DNA of 42,408 nt from Bradyrhizobium diazoefficiens (GCF_018129965.1 NZ_JAFCKW010000038.1:1-42408), one strand, 5' to 3'; shown: positions 16,160-24,906, counted from the stretch's first letter. Numbers and translations: made by a program. Notes: generated by a model not told the origin, from the sequence alone.

Positions 16160-17413
16160 GTGACCCAAGAGGCGATGACAGAGCAGTCGACAGCAGCAAA
16201 TCCGCCGGTCAAGGCCCGTGAGCTCCTCACCCATCGCGCCTTCCTGCTCTTCGTGCTCTCGCGCAGCCTGTCGCGCTTTTCCAGCCAGATCGCAGCGGTT
16301 GCGATCGGCTGGCAGATCTACGATCTCACCGGCTCGGCCTTCGATCTCGGCATGGTCGGTCTCGTGCAATTCCTGCCCACGGCGCTGCTGGTGTTCGTCG
16401 CCGGCCACGCCGCCGACCGTTTCGAGCGCAAGCGCGTGGTCCAGCTCTGCCAGCTCGCGGAAGCGGCGACCGCGCTCTATCTCGGTGTCATCACCTATGT
16501 CGGCGCGGCGAGCGAGGTGCAGATCTTCATCGCGACCTTCGTGCTCGGCATTGCCGGTGCGTTCGAGAGCCCGACCACCGCGGCGCTGCTGCCGCTGATC
16601 GCACCTGCGGGATCGCTGCAGCGCGCCACCGCGGTCGCGAGCGGGGCGGGGCAGGTCGCGACCATCGCGGGACCGGCGCTCGGTGGCTTCGCTTACGCGA
16701 TCGCGCCACATTTTGCCTATGCCGTGATGCTGCTATTCTGGATACTCGGGATGATCCTGACCGGGTTCATCCGGCCGCGCCCGCAGGCGGTCGCACGGGA
16801 AGGGACGGAGGCGGACAATATCTTTGCTGGCGTCCGCTTCATCCGCAGCAATCCGGCAATCCTCGGCACCATCTCGCTCGATCTGTTCGCGGTGCTGTTC
16901 GGCGGCGTCACGGCGCTCCTGCCGATCTATGCCCGCGACATTCTCCAGACCGGGCCGATGGGGCTGGGGATCCTGCGCGCAGCGCCTGCGGTCGGTGCGC
17001 TGCTGATGACGATGGTGCTGGCGCGTTACGCCATCTCGCGTCACGTCGGCCTGCGCATGTTCCAGGCGGTGATCGTGTTCGGCGTGGCCACCATCGTATT
17101 CGCGCTGTCGTCCTGGATGTGGCTGTCGGTGCTCTCGCTCGCTGTTCTGGGCGCCGCCGACACGATCAGCGTCGTGATCCGGTTCTCGCTGGTGCAGCTT
17201 GCGACGCCCGACGAAATGCGCGGCCGCGTCGGCGCGGTCAACTTCCTCTTCATCAACGCCTCGAACCAGCTCGGCCAGTTCGAAAGCGGCGTCGCGGCCG
17301 CCCTGTTCGGCACCATGACCTCCGCCGTGCTCGGCGGCGTCGCGACCGTCGCGGTCGCGCTGCTATGGATGAAGCTGTTTCCGAGCCTTCGGAAGGTGGA
17401 GAGTTTGGAGTAA
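16160..17413 (+). CDS. MFS transporter
   Basis: A 417-residue major facilitator superfamily permease with twelve predicted membrane segments. It resembles the EntS/MFS_3 exporter group: SRSLSRFSSQIAAVAIGWQIYDLTGSAFDLGMVGLVQFLPTALLVF at the start, the loop GHAADRFERKRVV (motif A type), and GLGILRAAPAVGALL in the second half. It is probably an exporter of a small molecule, but substrate cannot be told. The start is uncertain: GTG at 16160 or ATG at 16175, both before the first helix and neither with a well-placed ribosome site. It is monocistronic; a weak hairpin terminator lies about 250 bases downstream. Confidence 0.88.
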   Translation: MTQEAMTEQSTAANPPVKARELLTHRAFLLFVLSRSLSRFSSQIAAVAIGWQIYDLTGSAFDLGMVGLVQFLPTALLVFVAGHAADRFERKRVVQLCQLAEAATALYLGVITYVGAASEVQIFIATFVLGIAGAFESPTTAALLPLIAPAGSLQRATAVASGAGQVATIAGPALGGFAYAIAPHFAYAVMLLFWILGMILTGFIRPRPQAVAREGTEADNIFAGVRFIRSNPAILGTISLDLFAVLFGGVTALLPIYARDILQTGPMGLGILRAAPAVGALLMTMVLARYAISRHVGLRMFQAVIVFGVATIVFALSSWMWLSVLSLAVLGAADTISVVIRFSLVQLATPDEMRGRVGAVNFLFINASNQLGQFESGVAAALFGTMTSAVLGGVATVAVALLWMKLFPSLRKVESLE

Positions 17414-17451
17414 CAAGATCTCTCGTTCCTGACGCGGCGCAGCGCGCAGCG

Positions 17452-17526
17452 GTGCGCCGCTGAGCCGGGACCCATGCCGCCGCGAGCGACTTCGGAGAGA
17501 GATGGGCCTCGGCTCAGCTGCGCGTC
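17452..17526. repeat. Imperfect inverted repeat
   Basis: The left arm contains GCCGCTGAGCCGGGACCCAT and the right arm ATGGGCCTCGGCTCAGCTGC, which pair with a few mismatches around a 26-base centre. It is a different sequence family from the GTCATTCC palindromes. It lies in the 290-base gap between the MFS gene and the SDR gene, where I see no gene. Confidence 0.5.
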
Positions 17527-17658
17527 ATTTCATGCCGCGCAGCGTCCGGGGCACGAGGCCGATGATATCGATCGCTGCGTTGCGCTCGCAATGGCGATTG
17601 TGGAGGCGGGGTGAGCAGTTGCCTCACGTCACCCCGCTTGCCGAGGGCATGCCACACC

Positions 17659-17690
17659 CCCCATGCCGCCTACTGTGCATGGGGTTGTTT
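17659..17690 (+). terminator. Weak hairpin terminator
   Basis: CCCCATG (17659-17665) pairs with CATGGGG (17678-17684) around a 12-base loop and is followed by TTGTTTT. It points rightward, after the MFS gene but far from its stop codon, and lies just before the 3' end of the convergent SDR gene. Confidence 0.4.
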
Positions 17691-17703
17691 TCGCAGTTTG
17701 ATG

Positions 17704-18462
17704 TCAGCCCCGTCCGACGAACGGCATCTTCGTCGCCATGACCGTCATGGTCAGCACGTTGGCGTCGAGCGGCAGGCCGGCCATGTAGGCGACGGCATCG
17801 CCGACCGCTTTCGCGTCCATGCGCGGCTCGTGCTTGGTGGTGCCGTCGGGCTGGAGCACGCCGGGACCGTTGACCATGCGGTCGGTCATCGGGGTGGCGG
17901 CGTTGCCGATGTCGACCTGGCCGACCGCGATGTCATACATGCGCCCGTCGAGGTTGGAGGCCTTGGTGAGGCCGGTGATGGCGTGCTTGGTTGAGGTGTA
18001 GGCGGCCGAGAACGGTCGCGGCGCATGCGCCGAGATCGAGCCGTTGTTGATGATGCGGCCGCCGCGCGGGCTCTGGTCCTTCATGATGCGGAAGGCGTGC
18101 TGGGTGCACAGGAACGGGCCGGTGAGGTTGGTGTTCACCACCGCCTGCCATTGCTCGAGGCTGAGGTCCTCGAACGGCACCGCGGGCGCGCCCATGCCGG
18201 CATTGTTGAACAGCACGTCGAGCCGGCCATAGGTCGCCTTCACCTTGTCGAACAGTGCGGCGATCTGGTCCGGCTTGGTCATGTCGGCGGTGACGCACAG
18301 GCTCTTGCCGGCGAGACCGAGCTTGGCGGTTTCCTCGAGCATGTCGAGCCGGCGCCCCACGAGCACCACGGTGAAGCCGATGTTCATCAGCGCCAGCGAT
18401 GCTGCGCGTCCGACACCGGTGCCTGCGCCCGTCACCACTGCGATCTTGTTTGCTTCACTCAT
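17704..18462 (-). CDS. SDR family oxidoreductase
   Basis: A 252-residue classical short-chain dehydrogenase/reductase. The nucleotide-binding motif TGAGTGVG lies at residues 11-18, NNAGMG near 90, the catalytic Ser in NNGSISA and the Tyr/Lys pair in YTSTKHA. An AGGAAACG ribosome site precedes the ATG. The gene is the last of a minus-strand series that includes the Anbu peptidase, 74 bases after it. It may be co-transcribed with the Anbu operon, but SDR genes are not a known fixed part of it. Substrate unknown. Confidence 0.92.
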   Translation of the reverse strand: MSEANKIAVVTGAGTGVGRAASLALMNIGFTVVLVGRRLDMLEETAKLGLAGKSLCVTADMTKPDQIAALFDKVKATYGRLDVLFNNAGMGAPAVPFEDLSLEQWQAVVNTNLTGPFLCTQHAFRIMKDQSPRGGRIINNGSISAHAPRPFSAAYTSTKHAITGLTKASNLDGRMYDIAVGQVDIGNAATPMTDRMVNGPGVLQPDGTTKHEPRMDAKAVGDAVAYMAGLPLDANVLTMTVMATKMPFVGRG

Positions 18463-18536
18463 CGTTTCCTGCCTTTTCTCTTGAGCTGTCAGGTTTGTTG
18501 TCGTCAGGCTGTTGGGCGGTCAGCCCTTGTTTTCTG

Positions 18537-19295
18537 TCAGGTCTTCGGTTCTTTTTCGTTCTTGTAGGGCGGCCGCGGAATGTTCTGATGCGCCGCGCGC
18601 AACGCCGCCGACCAGCGCGAGCGCAGGTCGTGGAAATAGGGCTCGCCGGCCTCGATGCGGTGGTTGAGGTCGGCATCGCAGGCGTCGGCGCGCACCACCA
18701 GCACGTCGATCGGCAGGCCCACACCGAGATTGGAGCGCATGGTCGAGTCCATCGAGATCAGGCCGGTCTTGAGCGCCTCGTAGAGCTCGACGTCGTAATG
18801 CATGGCGCGATCGAGCACCGGCTTGCCGTATTTGTGTTCGCCGATCTGCAGGTAGGGCGTATCGGTGGTGCACTCGATGAAATTGCCGGCCGTGTAGACC
18901 ATGAACAGGCGCATCCGCGCGCCCTTGATCTGGCCGCCGAACAGGAAGGAGACGTCGAACGAGACGTCCTCGGACTTCAGCGCGGGGCCTTCAGTCGCAT
19001 GCACCGCGCGGATCGCCCGGCCGATGCGCTGGGCGGCCTGGAACATGGTCGGCGCGTTCATCAGCGTCTCGATCTCGCCCGTGTTGGGGTCTTCCAGGCC
19101 CTCGGTGAGGGTGGAGAGCACCGACTGGCTGATGGCGAGGTTGCCGGCGCTGGCGATCGCCATGATGCGATCTCCCGGCTTGGAGAAGATGTGCAGCTTG
19201 CGGAAGGTCGAGACGTTGTCGAGGCCGGCATTGGTGCGGGTGTCGGCGATCATCACCAGACCGTCCCGAACCAGGATTCCGCAACAATAGGTCAT
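18537..19295 (-). CDS. Anbu, proteasome-like peptidase
   Basis: A 252-residue Ntn-hydrolase of the Anbu (ancestral beta subunit) family, related to HslV and proteasome beta subunits. After removal of the first Met, Thr2 (MTYCCGILV) would be the catalytic N-terminal nucleophile. The conserved DTRTNAGLDNVSTFRKLH block follows at residues 18-35, with AIASAGNLAISQ at about 46-57 and GLISMDSTMRSNLGVGLPIDVLVV at about 178-201. The last 25 residues are an unconserved charged tail. Its neighbours (transglutaminase, alpha-E, ATP-grasp genes) form the classical Anbu gene set, thought to make and process an amide-linked peptide. The peptidase substrate is unknown. Confidence 0.93.
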   Translation of the reverse strand: MTYCCGILVRDGLVMIADTRTNAGLDNVSTFRKLHIFSKPGDRIMAIASAGNLAISQSVLSTLTEGLEDPNTGEIETLMNAPTMFQAAQRIGRAIRAVHATEGPALKSEDVSFDVSFLFGGQIKGARMRLFMVYTAGNFIECTTDTPYLQIGEHKYGKPVLDRAMHYDVELYEALKTGLISMDSTMRSNLGVGLPIDVLVVRADACDADLNHRIEAGEPYFHDLRSRWSAALRAAHQNIPRPPYKNEKEPKT

Positions 19296-19401
19296 GTCCC
19301 ATCCCCGAACGCGTTTGCGCGGAATTACTAGCCAATTTCAGGAGGGCATGTAACCCCCTGATTCCCGCTGCGGCGCGCGCCCTGGTATGACGGGGCTCGT
19401 C

Positions 19402-19809
19402 TCAGTCGGCGGCATCGACGAGAAACGCCTCGTCGACCGGAACGCCCAGCGCCGTGACCAGCCGATTCGTCTCCGCGGCCATGCCGATGATCGCGAGCAT
19501 CTCGTGGTATTCTGCCTCGGTCATGCCCTTGGCCCGCGCGCCCGCGGTGTGCGAGTGGATGCAGTAGCTGCAGCCATGCGCCACCGAGACGGCGACATAG
19601 AGCATTTCCTTGATCTTGGGATCGAGCGCGCCCGGCGCCATCACCTCCTTGATGCTCTCCCAGGTCCGCCGCAGCGTCTTCGGATCGTGCGCCAGCGCGC
19701 GCCAGAAATTGTTGACGAAGTCCGACTTCCGCACCTTGCGGATGTCGTCGAAAACGGCGCGCGCCTCGCTGGAGAGCTCGTCGTCCGAAAGCAGCTTTAC
19801 GGTCGCCAT
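19402..19809 (-). CDS. AhpD-like carboxymuconolactone decarboxylase family protein
   Basis: A 135-residue all-helical protein of the CMD/AhpD family. The redox motif is Cys80-Ser-Tyr-Cys83 followed by His87 (GCSYCIHSH), the pattern of AhpD-type peroxidase partners rather than of true decarboxylases. I start it at the ATG at 19809 because GAGG lies seven bases upstream; an upstream in-frame start at 19848 adds 13 weak residues. It lies between the transglutaminase gene (92 bases upstream) and the Anbu gene (106 bases downstream) on the same strand. Peroxide reduction is the family expectation. Its place inside an Anbu operon is unusual and may be local. Confidence 0.9.
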   Translation of the reverse strand: MATVKLLSDDELSSEARAVFDDIRKVRKSDFVNNFWRALAHDPKTLRRTWESIKEVMAPGALDPKIKEMLYVAVSVAHGCSYCIHSHTAGARAKGMTEAEYHEMLAIIGMAAETNRLVTALGVPVDEAFLVDAAD

Positions 19810-19901
19810 GGGATTACCTCGCGGGGTCTGATCTGACCCTGCGATCATAGCACGGCTGATCGCGTCAGCCGGCAGCGCCGCGTGGCGCGATGTGGCTGTG
19901 C

Positions 19902-20747
19902 TCAGTTCTGCCGCTGTGACTGCGATTGCGACTGGCCGCGGCCGGCCTGCTCGACCTTCACCGCCACCGTCAGCGTCTCCGCGCCGCCGCCATAGCGGGT
20001 GCCGCGCACGGGGGCGGCGCCGAGATAATCGAGCCCGATCGCGACGCGGACATGGGCGTCGGTGGTGCAGATGCTGTTGGCGGGGTCAAAGCCGACCCAG
20101 CCGAGGTCGGGCACGTAGGCCTCCGCCCAGGCGTGGCCGGCGTCCTGGTGCACATGGCCGTCGGCGCGCAGGAAATGGCCGGAGACGAAGCGCGCCGGCA
20201 CGCCGCCGCTGCGGGCGCAGGCGATGAAGATGTGCGCATAGTCCTGGCAGACACCGCGCTTGAGCGTGAACGCTTCGGCCGCGGAGGTGCCGCTGTTGGT
20301 CGGATCCTCGTCGAAGGTCATGTGGTCGCCGATCTCGGTCATCAGCGTGTGCAAAAAGCCCAGCGTGTCGCTCTCGGCTTCGCTGCGCAACTGGCGCGCC
20401 ACCGCAGCCATCGCCGGATTGACCTCGGTCAGGTCGGTCGTGCGCAGGAACATGTCGGCCGGAAAGCGTTCGTCGGCGCCGCGCAGCACGCCGCCGGTGT
20501 CATGGGTCTCGATCAGGCCCTCGGCGATGATCTTGATGTCGCCGACGGGGCCGCAGGACAGCACGTGGGTGACGTTGCCGAACGCGTCCTCGTGGGTGTC
20601 GAGCTTGGTGTCGGTGGAGACGTCGATCTGCCACTCCGCCACATACTGTCCGTCATGGCTGCACGGCGTCATGCGCAGAATCTGGATCACGCTGGTGGCC
20701 GGCGGCTCGTAGCGATAGGTCGTGGTGTGCTGGATTCGCAGGCGCAT
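19902..20747 (-). CDS. Transglutaminase-like cysteine peptidase of the Anbu operon
   Basis: A 281-residue bacterial transglutaminase-like protein. An N-terminal beta domain (MRLRIQHTTTYRYEPPATSVIQILRMTP) typical of this group leads into the papain-like fold with a full triad: Cys167 in KRGVCQDYAHIF, His205 in DAGHAWAEAY, and Asp221 in GFDPAN. Such proteins are thought to be peptidases or amide-exchange enzymes rather than true transglutaminases. The C-terminus is a Gln/Ser/Arg-rich tail. The start at 20747 matches the domain beginning; an in-frame ATG at 20774 would read into the palindromic repeat. It belongs with the alpha-E and ATP-grasp genes upstream and Anbu downstream. Confidence 0.92.
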   Translation of the reverse strand: MRLRIQHTTTYRYEPPATSVIQILRMTPCSHDGQYVAEWQIDVSTDTKLDTHEDAFGNVTHVLSCGPVGDIKIIAEGLIETHDTGGVLRGADERFPADMFLRTTDLTEVNPAMAAVARQLRSEAESDTLGFLHTLMTEIGDHMTFDEDPTNSGTSAAEAFTLKRGVCQDYAHIFIACARSGGVPARFVSGHFLRADGHVHQDAGHAWAEAYVPDLGWVGFDPANSICTTDAHVRVAIGLDYLGAAPVRGTRYGGGAETLTVAVKVEQAGRGQSQSQSQRQN

Positions 20748-20769
20748 GGTGGACCGTTGTGCTGGCGTC

Positions 20770-20849
20770 GTCATTCCGGGGCGGCTCGAAGAGCCGAGCC
20801 CGGAATCTCGAGATTCCGGGTCTGGTCCTTCGGACCATCCCGGAATGAC
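20770..20849. repeat. Gene-free GTCATTCCGGGG palindrome pair, spacerless type
   Basis: Two inverted arms meet at CTCGAG (about 20807-20812) with no spacer; outer ends are GTCATTCC and GGAATGAC. It sits inside the Anbu operon, between the alpha-E gene and the transglutaminase gene, so its RNA would form a long hairpin in the operon transcript. Confidence 0.85.
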
Positions 20850-20857
20850 GGCGTGTA

Positions 20858-21802
20858 TCAGATCAAATACTGCTTCGTGATGATTTCGCCCAGCCTGGAA
20901 TTGTCGGCGATGAATTCCTGAATGAATTCATGCACGCCATGCTGGAAAATGTCGTTCATATTGCTGTGTTCGAGCCGGTTGCGGATGCCGCGGGCGTGGC
21001 GCTGGGCCGGGCCCTGGCGGCCATAGGCGACGCCGATCTGGTCGAGATTGCGCACGAGATTGCCGTAGCAGCTCGCCAGCGACCGCGGCAGCGTGTCGTT
21101 GAGGATCAGCAGATCCGCGATCAGCCAGGGTTTTAGCGTTTCCCGATAGACCCAGTGATAGGCCGTCAGCGCCGAGACCGAGCGCAGGATCGAGGTCCAC
21201 TGGTAGAAGTCGAGCGGGCCGCCGACATGTTCCTCTTCGGGCAGCAGCACATGGTACTTCACGTCGAGAATGCGCGCGGTGTTGTCGGCGCGCTCCAGAT
21301 GCACGCCCATCCGCGAGAACCAGTAGGCGTCGTTGCGCAGCATGGTCCGGTAGGCCGAGCCGTCGAAGCGCAGCGAGGTCTCCTGCACGAAGCGCAGGAA
21401 TTTTGCGAGTTCCTCGCGCGTCGAGGTGCCCTTGCTCCAGACCTCCTGCAATTCGATCCAGGCCGAGTTGATGGTGTCCCACATCTCGCTGGTGAGCGCG
21501 GTGCGCACCGAGCGCGAGTTGAGCCGTGCTGCCTCAATGCAGTTCCGGATCGACGACGGATTGTTCGGCGAGAACGACAGGTATTCGACGACGTTGTGCT
21601 CGTTGGCTTCCTGGTACTGCTGATAGAAGCTCGCGGCGACGCCCGCGGTCAGCAGCGCCGAGTCCCATTCATTTGTCTTGCCGATATAGGCGGCGGGCAG
21701 CGCGGTCACGCGCAAGGTCGCATCGATGGTGCGCGCGAGATATTCGGCCCGTTCGACGTAGCGGGCGAGCCAGTAGAGGTTTTCGGCGGTACGCGACAGC
21801 AT
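20858..21802 (-). CDS. Alpha-E domain protein (DUF403)
   Basis: A 314-residue, almost entirely helical protein of the alpha-E/DUF403 family. The N-terminus MLSRTAENLYWLARYVERAEYLARTIDA is characteristic, and a second signature is YWFSRMGVHLERADNTARILDVKYH near the middle. It starts four bases after the ATP-grasp gene stops, so the two are translationally linked. In known Anbu operons these two genes nearly always go together, and the alpha-E protein is thought to act as a helper or docking subunit of the ATP-grasp ligase. The biochemical role has not been shown. Length and motifs are normal for the family. Confidence 0.93.
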   Translation of the reverse strand: MLSRTAENLYWLARYVERAEYLARTIDATLRVTALPAAYIGKTNEWDSALLTAGVAASFYQQYQEANEHNVVEYLSFSPNNPSSIRNCIEAARLNSRSVRTALTSEMWDTINSAWIELQEVWSKGTSTREELAKFLRFVQETSLRFDGSAYRTMLRNDAYWFSRMGVHLERADNTARILDVKYHVLLPEEEHVGGPLDFYQWTSILRSVSALTAYHWVYRETLKPWLIADLLILNDTLPRSLASCYGNLVRNLDQIGVAYGRQGPAQRHARGIRNRLEHSNMNDIFQHGVHEFIQEFIADNSRLGEIITKQYLI

Positions 21803-21806
21803 CTGA

Positions 21807-23225
21807 CTACTCGTCCAGGATCCAGGTGTCTTTGGTGCCGCCGCCCTGGCTGGAATTCACCACCAGGGAGCCTTCCTTCAGCGCGACACGCGTCAGTCCG
21901 CCGGGCACGATCGTCGTGGTCTTGCTGCCCGTGAGCACGAAGGGCCGCAGATCGACGTGGCGCGGCGCGAGGCCGGACGCGGTGCAGGTCGGGCAGGTCG
22001 AGAGCGCCAGCGTCGGCTGGGCGATGAAGCCTTCCGGCTCGCGCTTGAGCTTTTCGCGGAACGCCTCGATGGTCGCCTTGGTCGCTGCGGGGCCGATCAG
22101 CATGCCGTAGCCGCCGGAGCCGTGCACTTCTTTGACGACGAGCTCGCCGAGATTGTCCAGCACATAGGCGAGATCCTTCGGCTCGCGGCAGCGCCAGGTC
22201 GGCACGTTCTTCAGGATCGGCTCCTCGCCGAGATAGAACTTCACGATGTCGGGCATGTAGGAATAGATCGCCTTGTCATCGGCGATGCCGGTGCCGACGG
22301 CGTTGGCGAGGGTGATGTTGCCGGCCGCATAGGCCGACATCAGACCGGGCACGCCAAGCACGGAGTCGGGGCGGAAGGTGAGGGGATCGATGAAATCGTC
22401 GTCGACGCGGCGATAGATCACGTCGACCCGCTTCAGCCCCTCGGTCGTCCGCATGAACACTTCGTTGTTCTTGATGATGAGGTCGCGTCCCTCGACCAGC
22501 TCGATGCCGAGCTTGTCGGCGAGGAAGGAGTGCTCGTAATAGGCCGAGTTGTAGACGCCCGGCGTGAGCAGCGCGACCGTCGGCTCGCCGGATGCGCCCT
22601 GCGGGGCGACCGAGCGAAGCGCGGCGAGCAGCTCGTCCGGATAACGCTCGACCGGCGCCACCCTGTGGCGGGCGAACAGATCCGGAAACAGCCGCATCAT
22701 GATCTCGCGGTTTTCCAGCATGTAGGACACGCCGGACGGCGTGCGTGCGTTGTCCTCCAGCACGATAAAGTCCTCGGCGTCGACCCGGACGATGTCGATG
22801 CCGGCGATGTGCACGTAGACGTCGTGCGGCACCTGCTGGCCGTTCATCTCGGGCCGGAACACCGGGTTCTGGAAGATCAGATCGTCGGGCACGATCCCGG
22901 CCCGGAGGATGTCGCGGCCGTGATAGATGTCGCGCAGGAACATGTTGAGCGCGCGCACGCGCTGCTTCAGGCCCTTCTCCAGCAGCGCCCATTCCTTGCC
23001 GGACATGATCCGCGGGATCACGTCGAACGGGATCAGGCGCTCGGTGGATTCGGCATCACCATAGACGGCAAAGGTGATGCCGATGCGGCGGAACAGGAGC
23101 TCGGCTTCCTGGCGGCGGTATTCGAGCGCCTCGGGAGGCGTCTCCTTGAGCCAGCGCGCCAGCTCCTGATAGGCGGGGCGAAGGTCCCCGCCGGGAATGT
23201 TCATTTCGTCAAACGCGACTGCCAT
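21807..23225 (-). CDS. Circularly permuted type 2 ATP-grasp protein
   Basis: A 472-residue protein of the circularly permuted ATP-grasp type 2 family (DUF404/DUF407). Marks include VYGDAESTERLIPFDVIPR, then PHDVYVHIAGIDIVR, VLEDNARTPSGVSYMLENR, the CREPKDLAYVLDNL segment, the nucleotide-binding strand LVVKEVHGSGGYGMLIGP and the final NSSQGGGTKDTW. These enzymes are predicted to join an amino acid or peptide by an ATP-dependent amide bond. Start: ATG at 23225, which aligns with the family; open frame further upstream (to 23321) is not conserved-looking. It is the first gene of the Anbu operon, and its promoter should lie in 23226-23504, shared with the divergent MoCF gene. Confidence 0.92.
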   Translation of the reverse strand: MAVAFDEMNIPGGDLRPAYQELARWLKETPPEALEYRRQEAELLFRRIGITFAVYGDAESTERLIPFDVIPRIMSGKEWALLEKGLKQRVRALNMFLRDIYHGRDILRAGIVPDDLIFQNPVFRPEMNGQQVPHDVYVHIAGIDIVRVDAEDFIVLEDNARTPSGVSYMLENREIMMRLFPDLFARHRVAPVERYPDELLAALRSVAPQGASGEPTVALLTPGVYNSAYYEHSFLADKLGIELVEGRDLIIKNNEVFMRTTEGLKRVDVIYRRVDDDFIDPLTFRPDSVLGVPGLMSAYAAGNITLANAVGTGIADDKAIYSYMPDIVKFYLGEEPILKNVPTWRCREPKDLAYVLDNLGELVVKEVHGSGGYGMLIGPAATKATIEAFREKLKREPEGFIAQPTLALSTCPTCTASGLAPRHVDLRPFVLTGSKTTTIVPGGLTRVALKEGSLVVNSSQGGGTKDTWILDE

Positions 23226-23504
23226 AGACCCCGACTGCTCTCCCCAGGCGTTGCGCCAATGGTCAGGTCGAGAGGTCCCCGTGTGGACCGCAACGTCCTG
23301 TGGCCATGCCTGACAGTGCATGACTTACCCGGGTGGTAGCAAGGGCCGGGCCAGCGCGATAAGCATGGACTGGCAGGATTTACCGGGCACAGTCGGCGGC
23401 TTGCCTGAAAAAATGGCTGATGAGTGCTTATTTCGGCAGCAAAACCGCGTGACTTCAACGCGTTACCTCGGCAAAGTCGGGCGGATAGGTAAGGGACTTA
23501 AGGC

Positions 23505-24242
23505 ATGAGCGAGATCGTCACGGCAGGCATTCTGGTCATCGGGGATGAAATCCTGTCCGGCCGGACCAAGGACAAGAATATCGGCTTCATCGCCGAATAC
23601 CTGACCAATATCGGCATTGATCTGAAGGAAGTCCGGGTCGTCTCCGACGACGAGGCCGACATCATCGCCGCGCTGGATGCGCTGCGGCATCGCTACACCT
23701 ATGTGTTCACTACCGGCGGCATCGGGCCGACCCATGACGACATCACCGCCGACAGCGTCGCCAAGGCCTTCGGCGTCGGCATCGACCACCATCCGGAGGT
23801 GGTCGCCCGTTTCCGCGAGCGCTGGAGCGAGCAGGACCTCAACGAGGCCCGGCTGCGCATGGCCCGCATCCCCGACGGCGCCGAACTGATCCAGAGCGCG
23901 ACCATTCTCGCCCCCGGCTTCAAGATCGGCAATGTGATCGTGATGGCCGGCGTGCCCTCGATCATGCAGGCGATGATGGACATCGTCTCGCCCAAGCTGA
24001 AATCCGGCGTCCGCATGCTCTCCGAATCGGTCCGCGCCAATGCGCGGGAGGGCGACATCGGCAGCCCCTTGCGGGAAATCGCCGCCGCGCATCCGGACAC
24101 CATCATCGGCAGCTATCCGTTCATGGATGAAGAGCAGAAGCCCAATACCAACCTGGTGGTGCGCTCGCGCGATGCGGACAAGCTTGCAGCGGCCATGGCC
24201 GCGGTGAAGGACATGCTGGCGGGATTGAACATCACCCGGTAG
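23505..24242 (+). CDS. MoCF-domain protein (CinA N-terminal-like)
   Basis: A 245-residue protein with a molybdopterin-binding (MoCF) domain in the first 170 residues: GILVIGDEILSGRTKDKN, then FTTGGIGPTHDDITADSVAKAFG, the usual site for a pterin or nucleotide. It is the short form related to the N-terminal half of CinA and lacks the C-terminal nicotinamide-nucleotide amidase part. The family has been tied to molybdopterin handling or nucleotide pyrophosphatase activity; this member's substrate is not known. It stands 28 bases before gpt on the same strand, so they may be co-transcribed. It is divergent from the Anbu operon. Confidence 0.88.
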   Translation: MSEIVTAGILVIGDEILSGRTKDKNIGFIAEYLTNIGIDLKEVRVVSDDEADIIAALDALRHRYTYVFTTGGIGPTHDDITADSVAKAFGVGIDHHPEVVARFRERWSEQDLNEARLRMARIPDGAELIQSATILAPGFKIGNVIVMAGVPSIMQAMMDIVSPKLKSGVRMLSESVRANAREGDIGSPLREIAAAHPDTIIGSYPFMDEEQKPNTNLVVRSRDADKLAAAMAAVKDMLAGLNITR

Positions 24243-24270
24243 CTGCCGGCAGACGAAGCAGGAGACGACG

Positions 24271-24798
24271 ATGGCTGGTGAAGCACCGGAACTGAGCGCG
24301 CAGGAGCGGGCGGGCAAGGCCTTTCCGGTCTCGTGGGACCAATTCCACAGGGATTGCCGGGCGCTGACCTGGCGCCTCAACGAGGTCGGCCCGTTTCATG
24401 CCGTGATCGCGATCACCCGCGGCGGCCTCGTGCCCGCGGCGATCGTGGCGCGCGAACTCGGCGTGCGCGTGATCGATACGGTCTGCATCGCCAGCTATGA
24501 CCACAACAAGCAGGGCGAGCTCCAGGTCCTCAAGGGCATTTCCGAATCGGCGATGAAGCTCGGCGGCGGCACCGGCAAGGGGCTTTTGATCGTCGACGAC
24601 CTCGTCGACACCGGCAAGACCGGCAGGCTGGTGCGCCAGATGCTGCCCGATGCGCATTTCGCCACCGTCTATGCCAAGCCGAAGGGACGCCCGTTGGTCG
24701 ATACCTTCATCACCGAGGTGTCGCAGGACACCTGGATCTTCTTTCCCTGGGATACCGCGCTGTCCTACCATCCGCCGCTGCGCGACGGCGCGGCGTGA
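24271..24798 (+). CDS. gpt: Xanthine phosphoribosyltransferase
   Basis: A 175-residue type I phosphoribosyltransferase of the Gpt type, which salvages xanthine and guanine with PRPP. The N-terminal VSWDQFHRDCRALTWRLN and AVIAITRGGLVPAAIVARELG are typical. The PRPP-binding loop is LLIVDDLVDTGKTGRLVRQM, with the acidic pair Asp-Asp in place. WIFFPWDTAL is the usual Gpt C-terminal strand. AGGAG lies eight bases before the ATG. A gene-free palindrome pair follows nine bases after the stop codon. Confidence 0.92.
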   Translation: MAGEAPELSAQERAGKAFPVSWDQFHRDCRALTWRLNEVGPFHAVIAITRGGLVPAAIVARELGVRVIDTVCIASYDHNKQGELQVLKGISESAMKLGGGTGKGLLIVDDLVDTGKTGRLVRQMLPDAHFATVYAKPKGRPLVDTFITEVSQDTWIFFPWDTALSYHPPLRDGAA

Positions 24799-24806
24799 GG
24801 GATGGA

Positions 24807-24887
24807 GTCATTCCGGGGCGATGTGAAGCATCGGACCCGGAATCCCGAGATTCCGGGTCTGGTCCTTGCGGACCATCCCGGAATGGC
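24807..24887. repeat. Gene-free GTCATTCCGGGG palindrome pair, spacerless type
   Basis: Inverted arms meeting at CCGAGA, with outer ends GTCATTCC and GGAATGGC. It is very similar to the pair at 20770, sharing CGAGATTCCGGGTCTGGTCC. It lies between gpt and the CxxC protein gene. Confidence 0.85.
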
Positions 24888-24906
24888 GGCAGTTGAATAG
24901 GCGCCC

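Noticed and set aside
21957..23339. A 460-codon plus-strand frame opposite the ATP-grasp gene
   Set aside because: Shadow of the minus-strand gene; composition is Arg/His/Asp-rich without domain signatures.
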